64,000 nucleotides of DNA from JAXLZZ01 sp046350675 (GCA_046350675.1 JAXLZZ010000008.1:5985-69984); one strand, 5' to 3'. Shown: positions 16,740 through 25,699, counted from the stretch's first letter. A program made the numbers and translations. Notes: generated by a model not told the origin, from the sequence alone.

Positions 16740-17000
16740 TCAATCCAGAAAGCCGTGACCGTCATATTCATCACCGCAATACTCCCTATAGCCCCGCCTT
16801 TTAGCGTTGCTAGTAAAGTTTTCCTTACCCGCATTGACTTGCTCGGTCCGATGTTCATCTATAAGTTCTTCTAACTGCGAATCTGTCAAACTCAGCACCC
16901 CACTGGGCAGGTACACGGCCCCTTTCTTCAAGAGCTCAGCATCACGAATTGTACGAGTTTTAGTGGATTGTGCTTGTTCTGGCGACATTTTTTCAACCAT
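16740..17000 (-). CDS. small hypothetical protein
   Basis: An 86-residue protein, not recognised. It is polar and likely helical (TRTIRDAELLKKGAVYLPSG, then LTDSQLEELIDEHRTEQ) with a basic/acidic C-terminus ending in GHGFLD. A near-consensus promoter places the transcript start on the A of the ATG, which argues that the gene is real and leaderless. A GCCGG/CCGGC hairpin lies downstream (about 16709-16734). Confidence 0.65.
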   Translation of the reverse strand: MVEKMSPEQAQSTKTRTIRDAELLKKGAVYLPSGVLSLTDSQLEELIDEHRTEQVNAGKENFTSNAKRRGYREYCGDEYDGHGFLD

Positions 17001-17006
17001 ATATTC

Positions 17007-17035
17007 ATAGTAGCACAGAATTGCTAAAAAGTCAA
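17007..17035 (-). promoter_or_regulatory. promoter of a leaderless gene
   Basis: Minus strand TTGACT, 17 bp, TACTAT, ending 6 bp before the ATG at 17000. Confidence 0.7.
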
Positions 17036-17054
17036 GGTTTGTATCTGTTGGGTA

Positions 17055-17345
17055 TTAGCCGGTGACGCGTTTTTGCTGGGCTGAGCGTTGTGATTTCAAC
17101 ACGATGCTTTGGAGCTCGCGAAAGATTGGGAACTGCTTGTTTGTAGAATAAACTTTGGTGTTGCCCTGGCGTTCACTAACGAGGAAACCAACTTTTTCGA
17201 GACGCTTAAGTTCGCGCTGGATATTGCCTGCATCCTCTTTGATAAGCTTGGCCAAACCCCTTACGTGAGTCTTAAAATCTGGATATTTAGCATAAATCAC
17301 AATGATTTTGCGGCGTACTCGTGAAGTGATAAAGATATCTAACAT
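17055..17345 (-). CDS. winged-helix transcriptional regulator (ArsR/MarR-like)
   Basis: A 96-residue protein starting MLDIFITSRVRRKIIVIYAK. The segment FKTHVRGLAKLIKEDAGNIQ then RELKRLEKVGFLVSERQGNT fits a helix-turn-helix followed by a wing, and VYSTNKQFPIFRELQSIV fits the last strand and helix of ArsR-type regulators. No metal-binding Cys are seen. The frame is open to 17471, but the upstream part has a repeat-like composition, so I take the ATG at 17345, which follows GGGAA at 10 nt. It is convergent with nothing and lies next to priA, which is divergent. Target unknown. Confidence 0.75.
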   Translation of the reverse strand: MLDIFITSRVRRKIIVIYAKYPDFKTHVRGLAKLIKEDAGNIQRELKRLEKVGFLVSERQGNTKVYSTNKQFPIFRELQSIVLKSQRSAQQKRVTG

Positions 17346-17431
17346 GCTTATGTTTCCCAATTCCCTTATTGTTATCCAAACAACGTTAATTTTTAGTATA
17401 GCTCGCGTTTTTGGCTTTGGCAAGACCTTCT

Positions 17432-17516
17432 GCAAAAATTTTATACGTTTTTGCCGTTTACCCTTTGCCATTTACCTTTTACCGTGCATTTACCCTTCGG
17501 CCATTTTCGCGTATTA
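17432..17516. repeat. degenerate TTTACC-word repeat upstream of priA
   Basis: Successive words GCCGTTTACC, TTTGCCATTTACC, TTTTACC and GCATTTACCC fill this stretch. Same word family as at 15665-15791 and in rRNA spacers. Confidence 0.5.
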
Positions 17517-17604
17517 AGGGCTAACAGCACATGGCTACCGCACAGAAAACGGATCATGATAAACAGAAAACGGCCTATAGTCTAGCGGCTGCTAAACTAT
17601 AGGC

Positions 17605-19605
17605 ATGTATTACTACTTCGTGTGGGTGCGCAGTAATCGCTACCATGGCAGCGATCCGTTAACGTATTCGAGTGAACAAAAACTTACCACTGGTAGCGTG
17701 GTGCGCGTAGAACTGCAACGACAAGTGGTGATGGGCGTGGTGAGCGGCGTAACGACCGAGCCACGATTCAAGACCAAACCGATCACTGAAATCTTGGATA
17801 TACCGCCTATTCCAGCGCCGTTACTCAAGACGGCGCAGTGGTTGCAAGCCTACTACCCTGCTCCTTTAGGGATTATCTCCCAGCAATTAATCCCCGCTTC
17901 GCTGACAGAGAAGCGACTGAAAGATACTTCGCCAACATTGTTTGATGTGCCAGATCTTTCTACATTGCCGAAGCTAACTCACGAGCAAACCGCTGCACTA
18001 GAAAAAATGACCGAGCGCGATACCTATTTACTGCACGGCGTAACGGGCAGCGGAAAAACACGCGTATATATAGAGCTAGTGGCACGAGCTATAGAAGATG
18101 GTAAATCTGCAGTTGTGCTGACACCAGAGATTAGCCTGACTTCGCAGCTGGCTAGTAATTTTGAAAGAATATTTGGCAATCGCGTGATTGTGCTCCACTC
18201 ACAGCAAACACCAGCCGAGCGAGAGAAAGCCTGGTTGGCTTGCCTGCGTGCCACTGAGCCTGTGGTGGTGATCGGGCCGCGCTCTGCCCTGTTCAGCCCC
18301 GTTCAAAAACTAGGCATAATCATCCTCGATGAGGCACATGAATCAGCCTACAAGCAAGAGCAGTCGCCGCAGTATCAAACTGTGCGCGTAGCTTCGTATT
18401 TGGCCGGCGTAACTCGGTCCAGCTTGGTGCTTGGGTCCGCAACCCCATCTGTTAGTGACTATTATCTGGCTGAACGGAAGAAGAAGCCGATCATTGAACT
18501 GACAACTTTGGCCGCCAAAGCTGTCATCCTGAGCGAAGCCGAAGGATCTCGTACGAAAGAACAAACGGGATCTCTCGACTCAGCTCGAGATGACAGAGTT
18601 ACAGTTGAGATTGTCGATAAGAAAGAATTCAGCCTATTCTCTAAGTCATCAATGCTCAGCCAGCCACTTTTGGATGCTATAAAAGCAGCTTTGTCGCGTG
18701 GCGAACAAACGCTACTGTATCTGAACCGACGCGGCACTGCCCGGATGGTGATGTGTGAACATTGTGGCTGGCAAGCTACCTGTCCACACTGTGATCTACC
18801 GCTGACGTATCATGGTGATAGTCATGAATTGCGCTGTCATAGCTGTAGCTATCACACCAACTCGCCCGGTAGCTGCCCAGCCTGCAAACATCCAACTATT
18901 ATGTTCAAAACCGCGGGCACCAAGGCTGTTGCCGAAGAAGTAGAGCGATTATTCCCACAGGCAAAAGTAGCACGGTTCGACACCGACAACACCAAAGCCG
19001 AGCGCTTTGAACAGCAGTATCAAGGTATTCGCGACGGCAAGGTCGATATTCTAGTTGGTACGCAGTTACTAGCAAAAGGGTTGGATCTACCAAAACTCAG
19101 CACACTAGGAGTTATCCTGGCCGATACCAGCTTATATATGCCTGATTTCTCGGCCCAAGAGCGCACCTTCCAGCTCATCAATCAGGTGTTAGGGCGAGTG
19201 GGGCGAGGGCATGTGGCTGGACACGCCATTATCCAAACCTACCATCCAGAACATCCGGCTTTGAAAGCGGCTATTGAGGCTGACTATCCAGCATTTTATA
19301 AGGCTGAGCTAGCGAGCAGAGAGAAATTCCTATTCCCCCCACTCTGCTATTTGCTTAAGATAAGTGTTCGGCGCGCTTCCCTGAAAGCAACCGCGGCCGC
19401 GGCCGAGAAACTAAAGAAAGATATTCAAGAACAGGGGTATAAAGTCCGAGTGGAGGGCCCCGCACCATCATTCTACGAACGCTTTCAAAATAAGTACCAG
19501 TGGCAACTAGTAGTAAAAGCCACCGAACGCTCAGAACTCCTAAAAGTCATCGCCGGCCTACCGGCCAACTGCTCCTACGACATTGACCCGTTAGATTTAC
19601 TCTAG
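17605..19605 (+). CDS. priA: primosomal helicase PriA (N')
   Basis: A 666-residue superfamily 2 helicase that reloads the replisome at stalled forks. Walker A GVTGSGKT (145-152), DEAH in IIILDEAHES (about 238-247), and the zinc-binding region CEHCGWQATCPHC, CHSC, CPAC near 385-430. The C-terminal helicase motifs LVGTQLLAKGLDLPKL and NQVLGRVGRG are intact. Residues 307-330 are encoded by a 72-bp palindromic repeat inserted in frame between helicase motifs (see separate entry). The -10 box TAAACT ends 6 bp before the ATG and no SD is visible, so the mRNA is probably leaderless. Confidence 0.95.
   Translation: MYYYFVWVRSNRYHGSDPLTYSSEQKLTTGSVVRVELQRQVVMGVVSGVTTEPRFKTKPITEILDIPPIPAPLLKTAQWLQAYYPAPLGIISQQLIPASLTEKRLKDTSPTLFDVPDLSTLPKLTHEQTAALEKMTERDTYLLHGVTGSGKTRVYIELVARAIEDGKSAVVLTPEISLTSQLASNFERIFGNRVIVLHSQQTPAEREKAWLACLRATEPVVVIGPRSALFSPVQKLGIIILDEAHESAYKQEQSPQYQTVRVASYLAGVTRSSLVLGSATPSVSDYYLAERKKKPIIELTTLAAKAVILSEAEGSRTKEQTGSLDSARDDRVTVEIVDKKEFSLFSKSSMLSQPLLDAIKAALSRGEQTLLYLNRRGTARMVMCEHCGWQATCPHCDLPLTYHGDSHELRCHSCSYHTNSPGSCPACKHPTIMFKTAGTKAVAEEVERLFPQAKVARFDTDNTKAERFEQQYQGIRDGKVDILVGTQLLAKGLDLPKLSTLGVILADTSLYMPDFSAQERTFQLINQVLGRVGRGHVAGHAIIQTYHPEHPALKAAIEADYPAFYKAELASREKFLFPPLCYLLKISVRRASLKATAAAAEKLKKDIQEQGYKVRVEGPAPSFYERFQNKYQWQLVVKATERSELLKVIAGLPANCSYDIDPLDLL
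18523..18594 (+). repeat. family 1 palindromic repeat inserted in frame in priA
   Basis: 72 bp from GTCATCCTGAGCGAAGCC to CAGCTCGAGATGAC, exactly 24 codons, adding VILSEAEGSRTKEQTGSLDS plus ARDD. The ends are the same GTCATNNCGAG.../...CTCGAGATGAC arms found in the intergenic copies. The frame and both flanking helicase motifs are preserved. Confidence 0.85.
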
Positions 19606-19613
19606 TATCACAA

Positions 19614-20129
19614 CTAGGCGTCAGGGCTTTGTTGCGCTTGGATTGAAACAATTTCCTGGAATGTTTCAGGTGTATAGAATGGTGTAACCGTGTACTCTGG
19701 CAAAAGATCATCAGGCATGTCTCCTGAGCCGAGTTTGAGGACTGGATCATAGCCCTTTCGATCATCTCCTTCTGGGCGAGGTGTTATTACACCAAAATGC
19801 ATAAATCGAGGATTGCCAAAAGCGAACTCTGGTGCTGTTGACTCAAATGCCGCAACGACTACTTCTTGTTTAGTTGAAGGATCTTCTAGTTTTGTAACTA
19901 CCAATTCTCCTGGGTAAGGCCCTCCATCTCGGACACTTTCCCAAGACAGTGGCTCGACAGGTGGTGGACGCATCTCTGTTAACTGCCATTCATGATGCTG
20001 GTCTTTCGGCAACTTGAGCAGTTTATTCAATTGTCTGTTTAAAATTCTTTTAACTTTCTTTTCAGCTCTGCTTAGTTCAGCGGAATCTTCGTGATTCGGT
20101 TCTGGAAATTGTATTTGTTTTTCTGACAT
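19614..20129 (-). CDS. hypothetical protein
   Basis: A 171-residue protein, not recognised. The N-terminal 50 residues are charged and helical (SAELSRAEKKVKRILNRQL), followed by a Pro-rich part with strands (PGELVVTKLEDPSTKQEVVV, then FAFGNPRFMHFGVITPRPEG). The open frame extends to 20549 but that part overlaps def on the other strand. A perfect consensus promoter (TTGACA, 17 bp, TATAAT) lies just before the ATG at 20129, so I take that start; the transcript would be almost leaderless. Convergent with priA, divergent from def. Confidence 0.7.
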   Translation of the reverse strand: MSEKQIQFPEPNHEDSAELSRAEKKVKRILNRQLNKLLKLPKDQHHEWQLTEMRPPPVEPLSWESVRDGGPYPGELVVTKLEDPSTKQEVVVAAFESTAPEFAFGNPRFMHFGVITPRPEGDDRKGYDPVLKLGSGDMPDDLLPEYTVTPFYTPETFQEIVSIQAQQSPDA

Positions 20130-20138
20130 AGTATATAC

Positions 20139-20167
20139 ATTATACTCAACTATACTTAATTTGTCAA
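20139..20167 (-). promoter_or_regulatory. perfect sigma-70-type promoter
   Basis: Minus strand TTGACA, 17 bp, TATAAT, the exact consensus, ending 9 bp before the ATG at 20129. It overlaps the def promoter region on the other strand. Confidence 0.8.
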
Positions 20168-20204
20168 TATCGTAACTACTTCCGTATCTGTTATACTTCT
20201 GGGA

Positions 20205-20780
20205 ATGACTAAAGACGATATCATCACATTGCCAAATCCGCACCTGCGAGAAAAGTCGAAGCGGGTTGGCGTAATCACCGATCAGATTAAAGAGATTGTT
20301 CAGGAAATGGAAGCCGCCACCATGGACTGGGACAAGAGCCGAGACCATGAAGTTGGCGTGGCTTTGGCAGCTGTGCAAATTGATCGTTTGTACAAAATAG
20401 TTATTGTGCGTGATGATTATGAAGATAAAAATAACAACAGCTTCACGGTCTTTATTAACCCTGAAATCACGAAACGTGAGGGTGAAGTAGTAGAGGACTT
20501 TGAGGGTTGTTTGAGCGTCAAGAACATATACGGCAAGGTGCCTCGACATACTAAAGTGAAGGTCAAAGCACTCGACCTAGAGGGTCGGGAATTCCGTGTT
20601 ACAGCAACCGATTTCCTAGCCCGAATCTTCCAGCACGAGATCGATCATACTAACGGGATTGTGTTCATAGATCACATCAAAGACAAGCCGAATGCATTTT
20701 TTAAGCTTGATGATGATGGCAAGTTACAAGCACTGGATTATAAGGATGAAGTTGAACAAAATCCTGTTCTTTGGCAATGA
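20205..20780 (+). CDS. def: peptide deformylase
   Basis: A 191-residue metalloenzyme that removes the formyl group from new proteins. The three family motifs are GVALAAVQI (51-59, a GxGLAAxQ variant), EGCLSV (100-105, Cys ligand) and QHEIDH (143-148, two His ligands and catalytic Glu). The second residue of motif 1 is Val and the third Ala, a slight divergence. A -10 box TATACT ends 7 bp before the ATG. Its 3' end overlaps fmt by 35 bp, so the two are translationally coupled and cover the formylation cycle. Confidence 0.95.
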   Translation: MTKDDIITLPNPHLREKSKRVGVITDQIKEIVQEMEAATMDWDKSRDHEVGVALAAVQIDRLYKIVIVRDDYEDKNNNSFTVFINPEITKREGEVVEDFEGCLSVKNIYGKVPRHTKVKVKALDLEGREFRVTATDFLARIFQHEIDHTNGIVFIDHIKDKPNAFFKLDDDGKLQALDYKDEVEQNPVLWQ

Positions 20781-21663
20781 GCGCCTGGCAACCGGCCTTA
20801 GCACGACCGCGCCTACTCTCCGTGCATTAATTGCTGCTGGTTATGATATTACGGGTGTAGTGGTAGCGCAAAAACAGATTGGGAAGTCGAGAAATGCGCG
20901 AGACCTAGAAATTGTTCAAGTCGCTACTGCTCATGACATACCTGTGTTCAGTCCGGACAAGTTGACTGACTTTGCGGACGAATTGCGTGCGATGCAAGCC
21001 GATGCAGCCGTACTGGCAGCCTACGGCAAGATCGTTCCGCAAAGCATCATCGACCTGTTCCCCCGCGGCATCATCAACATCCACCCATCCATGCTGCCAA
21101 AGCACCGCGGGTCGATACCAATTGAAAGCGTGATACTGAATGGAGAGACAGAAACTGGTGTATCGATCATGCAACTGGTCGCCAAAATGGATGCTGGCCC
21201 GGTGTACAAACAACAACAAGTTTCAGTATCAAAAAATGTATCTAAACAAGTTCTAGCAGACCAACTGCAACAGCTTGGTGCTGAACTCCTAATCGAAAAC
21301 CTACCCGCTATTCTGGATGGCTCCCTACAGCCCATTCCGCAAGATGACTCCGCCGCAACCTACGACGAACGCATCACAAAAGAACAAAGCCAACTAGATT
21401 TTTCTAAAACAGCCGAGCAGCTGGAACGCGAAGTCCGTGCCTATGCTGTCTGGCCTCGCAGCCGCACTACACTTGGTGCGATTGAGTGTATCATTACGAG
21501 CGCTCACGTGGAGCCCGGTGAAGGTACTAGCGGTGAGCTCTGGCGCGACGCACAGCAAATAGGAGTATACTGCTCGCAAGATATACTAGTCGTCGATACT
21601 TTACTGCCAGCCGGAAAAAAAGAAATGCCAGCTTCATCATTTATTGCTGGCTACCAGATCTAA
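20746..21663 (+). CDS. fmt: methionyl-tRNA formyltransferase
   Basis: A 305-residue enzyme that formylates initiator Met-tRNA with 10-formyl-tetrahydrofolate. The catalytic block is NIHPSMLPKHRG (111-122) with Asn and His in place, and MDAGPVY supplies the Asp. The N-terminal Rossmann-like domain begins KILFFGNERLA and the C-terminal tRNA-binding domain is present but short. The ATG at 20746 lies inside def; a TTG at 20752, 5 nt after AAGGA, is an alternative start. An open extension to 20692 is a frame-shifted reading of def and is not used. Confidence 0.94.
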   Translation: MKLNKILFFGNERLATGLSTTAPTLRALIAAGYDITGVVVAQKQIGKSRNARDLEIVQVATAHDIPVFSPDKLTDFADELRAMQADAAVLAAYGKIVPQSIIDLFPRGIINIHPSMLPKHRGSIPIESVILNGETETGVSIMQLVAKMDAGPVYKQQQVSVSKNVSKQVLADQLQQLGAELLIENLPAILDGSLQPIPQDDSAATYDERITKEQSQLDFSKTAEQLEREVRAYAVWPRSRTTLGAIECIITSAHVEPGEGTSGELWRDAQQIGVYCSQDILVVDTLLPAGKKEMPASSFIAGYQI

Positions 21664-21927
21664 TTGCACCTCTTTGCCAATTCCTACACCGCCAGTCCAT
21701 GCAATGGTTGATTCGGACTGAGGCGGAGCAAGCTCAATTCCGGTTCCTTCAAAAGGGTTATTGGGCGATGGTAGCTTGGCGAGACTTCCTCCCTCTGGAT
21801 CAATAGGCGGTATTTCACCCCCGACAATAATCTCTTTGTTGCTAATCATCTTTGCTAATTGCTCAAAGACTTGAGGATTGCCTACGCTCTCATGCTCGCT
21901 GCCAAAAGACTTACCTTCTATACCCAT
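21637..21927 (-). CDS. small hypothetical protein
   Basis: A 96-residue reading frame, not recognised. It is Gly/Pro/Glu-rich with likely loops (IIVGGEIPPIDPEGGS, NPFEGTGIELAPPQ) and one helix (VFEQLAKMISNKE). It overlaps the 3' end of fmt by 27 bp on the opposite strand. AAGG directly abuts the ATG and I see no clear promoter, so the evidence that it is expressed is modest. Confidence 0.45.
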   Translation of the reverse strand: MGIEGKSFGSEHESVGNPQVFEQLAKMISNKEIIVGGEIPPIDPEGGSLAKLPSPNNPFEGTGIELAPPQSESTIAWTGGVGIGKEVQLDLVASNK

Positions 21928-22005
21928 CCTTAGAATTACCCCTGTTTACAGGCATATACTACTGGCTGTTGCATCGCGTTTCAGTGAGATATTTTGCTTT
22001 TCCCT

Positions 22006-22088
22006 GTCATTTCGAACGCATGTGAGAGATCTCGGCAAGCCCGTGTGGACCCCGAGAGATTTCTCCCAGCTTCGCTACTCGAAATGAC
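22006..22088. repeat. family 1 palindromic repeat after the Gln-rich gene
   Basis: From GTCATTTCGAACG to CTACTCGAAATGAC, 83 bp, with internal GAGAGATCTCGG and CCGAGAGATTTCTC pairing. It starts 9 nt after the stop codon of the 22098-22769 gene. Confidence 0.8.
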
Positions 22089-22097
22089 AGTGTGATA

Positions 22098-22769
22098 CTA
22101 CTGTTGAGGAGATGGACCAGCTGGTGGCTGCTGCCCAGGAAATTGCTGCTCAGGTGGCTGTTGATACTGCTGAGGGGCAGCTTGAGGCTGAGGCGGCTGG
22201 TATGGTTGCTGTGCTGGCTGTTGTTGAGGGGTAGCAAACTGATCCTGTTGCGGCTGTTGATACTGGGGTTGTGGCTGTTGATACTGCTGAGGGGCAGCTT
22301 GAGGCTGAGGCGGCTGGTATGGTTGCTGTGCTGGCTGTTGTTGAGGGGTAGCAAACTGATCCTGTTGCGGCTGTTGATACTGGGGTTGTGGCTGTTGATA
22401 CTGCTGAGGGGCAGCTTGAGGCTGCTGAGCTGCAGGCGCTGGTGCTTGTTGCACGTTGGCTTGGCTAGCCGCCAGAATCTGCGGTGCATTCTGAGCTACT
22501 TCGGCTTTTAGCTTGTCGAATTCTTGTTGCACGATCTCCTTATAGTTCGGAAAATTGGTCTCTAGCCACTTAAAGGCACCGGCATCATCTTTTGCTTCAA
22601 AATAGCGCTCAAATTCATCGAGCTGTTCGTTTGTCATTTGGTCTGCTAGGCGCACGCCTACACGCATCTCTAACGTCTCATAGATGTGCTTTAGAAAGCT
22701 GTTCTTCTCTGTATCAGGCAAGCCTGCCAATCCGAGTTCCTGTAGTAAGTTATTATCTATCTTTAGCAT
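22098..22769 (-). CDS. DUF5663-like protein with Gln/Pro-rich repeat tail
   Basis: A 223-residue protein in two parts. Residues 1-90 form a compact acidic helical domain (LLQELGLAGLPDTEKNSFL, then MRVGVRLADQMTNEQLDEFE) that resembles the domain I know as DUF5663, common in CPR bacteria and of unknown function. Residues 105-223 are almost only Gln, Pro, Ala and Tyr, built from a 39-residue unit present twice and partly a third time; the DNA repeat is exact over 117 bp. No signal peptide or membrane segment. The tail is probably disordered. It follows infB with a short gap on the same strand and may be cotranscribed. Confidence 0.82.
   Translation of the reverse strand: MLKIDNNLLQELGLAGLPDTEKNSFLKHIYETLEMRVGVRLADQMTNEQLDEFERYFEAKDDAGAFKWLETNFPNYKEIVQQEFDKLKAEVAQNAPQILAASQANVQQAPAPAAQQPQAAPQQYQQPQPQYQQPQQDQFATPQQQPAQQPYQPPQPQAAPQQYQQPQPQYQQPQQDQFATPQQQPAQQPYQPPQPQAAPQQYQQPPEQQFPGQQPPAGPSPQQ
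22161..22411 (-). repeat. 117-bp exact tandem repeat
   Basis: The same sequence recurs at 22161, 22278 and 22395, spacing 117 bp each time: two full units and the start of a third. The unit is a multiple of three, so copy-number change keeps the frame. Confidence 0.85.
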
Positions 22770-22785
22770 ATGCTCATTGTACCAT

Positions 22786-24561
22786 TTATAGTTTACGCTG
22801 GACGGCTTCTCTGGTGAAGAATTCTATACGATCGCCTTCTTGGAGTTCTAAACGCTTTTGGGTAGCCAAGCTTATACCGCACATCTCACCTTCAAACACT
22901 TCTTTGGCTTCAGCTGGACCACGCTTGAGACCAGTCACTTCCACCTCGGCCAGTTCCTCGCCATCACGCGTTACGCGAGCAAGCGCTGGTGCTACTAGCT
23001 TACCTTTGGTCACCTCACCACCGCAGATAACTGCTGATTTTGTAGTGTTGAATATGCCCTTCACGACTAGACGACCCAGTTCATTCTCAACAATTTCTGG
23101 ACTCAACAACTCTGACATCTCAGTTTTAACATCATCAATCAGCTCATAAATCACCTTGTACAAACGCACACGCACCTTGTCGCGACCGGCTTTTTGCTTG
23201 CTACTCGTTGGTAGATCTACGTTAAATCCATACACAATGGCGTTTGAGCTCTGAGCTAAATGTAAGTCGTTTTCGCTGATAGCACCGATACCAGAGCTTA
23301 CAACGCGCACCGATACTTCATCGGTGTCCATAGCTTTGAGGCTGTCGATTACAGAGGTGAGTGAACCTTGCACGTCAGCTTTCACGATAATATTAAGCTC
23401 TTGGAGCTTATTGTCACGGTTGATGAGACGGATGAGCTCAGAACTGCCGATGTTGCCTTTGCCGCCCCCGGATTGCTTCTCATGAGCAGTCACCTCTGCT
23501 TTGGCACGAGCCTCTTTTTCGTTCTTGACCACCACAAATTCATCACCAAATTCTGGCAATGTTTTAAAACCGGTGATCGTAACGGGCATCGAGGGGCCAG
23601 CTTTTTGCAGTGGATCTCCCTCTGTCCTCTCAAGATTGCGAATTTTAGCATAGCTGCCACCAGCTACGATAAAGCTACCAGGAGTCAGCACACCAGCCTC
23701 AACCAGTGCGTGCGCCACAGGACCACGGCCCTGCTCTACGTGTGCTTCGATAATAAGTCCGCGAGCCGGTACATCTACGTCAGCCTTCAGTTCTTCTACA
23801 TCTGTTACAAGCAATACCATATCGAGTAACGCAGGAATACCTTCTTTAGTCTTTGCAGACACAGGTAGCACCGGTGTGTCGCCACCATTCCAACCGTCCC
23901 ACATCAAGCCGTGCTCACTGAGCTGGCTATAGAGGCGGTTGATGTCAGCGCCTTCTTTATCCATCTTGTTGGCTGCTACTACAATCTTAACGCCGGCTTT
24001 TTTGGCAAAGCGGATGGCTTCGATGGTTTGAGGCTTAATACCATCATCGGCAGCAACTACCAAAATTACAATGTCGGTTAGGTGTGCGCCGTGTTCACGA
24101 ATAGCTGCAAAAGCTTCGTGACCTGGGGTGTCCAAGAATGTAATGTAACGATCGTCGTGCTTAATCTGATAGGCAGAAATGTGCTGCGTGATACCGCCAG
24201 CCTCACCCTTCACGACATCCGCCTCACGAATTGCATCTAGCAAGCTGGTTTTACCATGATCCACGTGGCCCATCACCGCCACAACCGGTGGGCGTGCCTG
24301 GGCTTTATCGCTAACAGCTGGTTTTTCGCGCTTAGGCGCAACTTCTTCGGCTGCCTTCTTGCTGATCTCGACACCGAGGTTCAGTTCACCAACAATAATC
24401 TGCGCTGTATCAAAATCAATACGCTCATTTACGGTGGCCATAACCCCGTTTTTCATGAGCTCACCAATTAAGCGAGTTACCGGAATCGAAAGCCGTTCAG
24501 CCAGCGTGCCGACGGTGATCATATCTTCGATTTCAATGGTGGTGACTTCGTTTTCTGCCAT
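22786..24561 (-). CDS. infB: translation initiation factor IF-2
   Basis: A 591-residue GTPase that places initiator tRNA on the ribosome. It is short: the N-terminal extension of other bacteria is reduced to one IF2-N-like segment (residues 14-60). G1 GHVDHGKT (98-105), G2 GITQHISAYQI, G3 DTPGHEAF, G4 AANKMD and G5-like PVSAKT are all readable, followed by the beta-barrel and C-terminal tRNA-binding domains. The start follows AAAGGAG. It lies 46 nt downstream of rpsA on the same strand, so the two probably form an initiation-related operon. Confidence 0.96.
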   Translation of the reverse strand: MAENEVTTIEIEDMITVGTLAERLSIPVTRLIGELMKNGVMATVNERIDFDTAQIIVGELNLGVEISKKAAEEVAPKREKPAVSDKAQARPPVVAVMGHVDHGKTSLLDAIREADVVKGEAGGITQHISAYQIKHDDRYITFLDTPGHEAFAAIREHGAHLTDIVILVVAADDGIKPQTIEAIRFAKKAGVKIVVAANKMDKEGADINRLYSQLSEHGLMWDGWNGGDTPVLPVSAKTKEGIPALLDMVLLVTDVEELKADVDVPARGLIIEAHVEQGRGPVAHALVEAGVLTPGSFIVAGGSYAKIRNLERTEGDPLQKAGPSMPVTITGFKTLPEFGDEFVVVKNEKEARAKAEVTAHEKQSGGGKGNIGSSELIRLINRDNKLQELNIIVKADVQGSLTSVIDSLKAMDTDEVSVRVVSSGIGAISENDLHLAQSSNAIVYGFNVDLPTSSKQKAGRDKVRVRLYKVIYELIDDVKTEMSELLSPEIVENELGRLVVKGIFNTTKSAVICGGEVTKGKLVAPALARVTRDGEELAEVEVTGLKRGPAEAKEVFEGEMCGISLATQKRLELQEGDRIEFFTREAVQRKL

Positions 24562-24607
24562 CGTCGACTCCTTTCTGGCCTCCCGGCCGATTCCTTAACT
24601 ACACATA

Positions 24608-25699
24608 TTATTTCTTGGCTTTGGTAGTTTTACCCTTAGCTTCTTTGAGGCTAAGTGCAATTTTGCGGTTTTCGGTATCGATATCTAGTACCTTAAACTG
24701 CTTCTTTTCGTTCAACTGGAAGAGTTGCTCTGGGTCTACTGTCTCGTCGTCGCTCATCTCTGATACATGCACGAGTGCTTCAACACTTGGGCTGAGCTGC
24801 ACGAAGGCACCAAATGGCGTAATTCGTGTAACTTTACCTTCTACAACATCGCCCGCCTTAAAGGCTTTAACCTGCTCGAGCCATGGGTCTTCGCTCATCT
24901 GCTTCAAGCTGAGGCTCAAGCGATCCTTGTCGATAGCAATGATCTTGGCTTTGACTTCTTCGCCAACCTTCACATAATTGCGCGGGTTATCTACACGCTC
25001 CCAGGAGATTTCTGAGATGTGAATCAAGCCTTCGATACCATCAACATTGATGAATGCACCAAAGTCGATAACACCGGTTACAACGCCTTCGACAACATCG
25101 CCAACCTTAAGTTTGGCAAATCGATCCTGCATGTCGTCTTTTACAGCTTCTTTCTCGGAGAAGATAAGCTTGTTGTCTTTGCGACTCACATCGAGCACAC
25201 GCACACGTAGCGGCTTATTGGTAAGCGCATTGAGCTTCTGTAGAATCTCGTCCTTGTCTGCACCACTTACGCGTGGATAGTGACCAGCTGCAAGCTGTGA
25301 CACTGGCAAGAAACCACGAATACCTTCCATCTCTACCAAGAGACCGCCGCGATTGGCGTCATATGGCACGATTTCAACGATATCGTTGGCTTCGTGTACA
25401 CGTTGCAGTTCGTCCCAACCTCGGTCCTTAACTGCTCGCTTCATGCTTAGTAAGGCGTAGCCCTCATCAAGCTCAGGGTCAATCACGCTAACGGTGACGG
25501 TTTGCCCTGCTTCTAATTTTTGGCCGTAGCCAATTTCGCGTCGCATAACGACACCGGTACCTCGAGCGCCAAGATCAATCCAGGCCTCGTTCTTCTTAAC
25601 AGAGATAATCGTACCTTCAACTACCTCTCCAGCTGCTAATTGTGTAATATCGCTGCCGGCTAAAAGCTCATCCATAGTGAGCGTACTTGCTTTTGACAT
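24608..25699 (-). CDS. rpsA: ribosomal protein bS1
   Basis: About 363 residues with four S1 RNA-binding domains, roughly 25-95, 105-180 (divergent), 197-265 and 283-355. Repeats of the type GDVVEGVVTGVIDFGAFINV and GLIHISEIS are clear in domains 3 and 4. It is shorter than the six-domain proteobacterial form and ends in a Lys-rich tail. Two ATGs are possible: 25708, 1 nt after AAGGAGG, and 25699, 10 nt after it; I favour 25699 (start MSKAS). Transcribed with infB. Confidence 0.93.
   Translation of the reverse strand: MSKASTLTMDELLAGSDITQLAAGEVVEGTIISVKKNEAWIDLGARGTGVVMRREIGYGQKLEAGQTVTVSVIDPELDEGYALLSMKRAVKDRGWDELQRVHEANDIVEIVPYDANRGGLLVEMEGIRGFLPVSQLAAGHYPRVSGADKDEILQKLNALTNKPLRVRVLDVSRKDNKLIFSEKEAVKDDMQDRFAKLKVGDVVEGVVTGVIDFGAFINVDGIEGLIHISEISWERVDNPRNYVKVGEEVKAKIIAIDKDRLSLSLKQMSEDPWLEQVKAFKAGDVVEGKVTRITPFGAFVQLSPSVEALVHVSEMSDDETVDPEQLFQLNEKKQFKVLDIDTENRKIALSLKEAKGKTTKAKK

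Noticed and set aside
20130..20549. Upstream extension of the 19614 gene
   Set aside because: It runs antisense through def, and a perfect promoter places the start at 20129.
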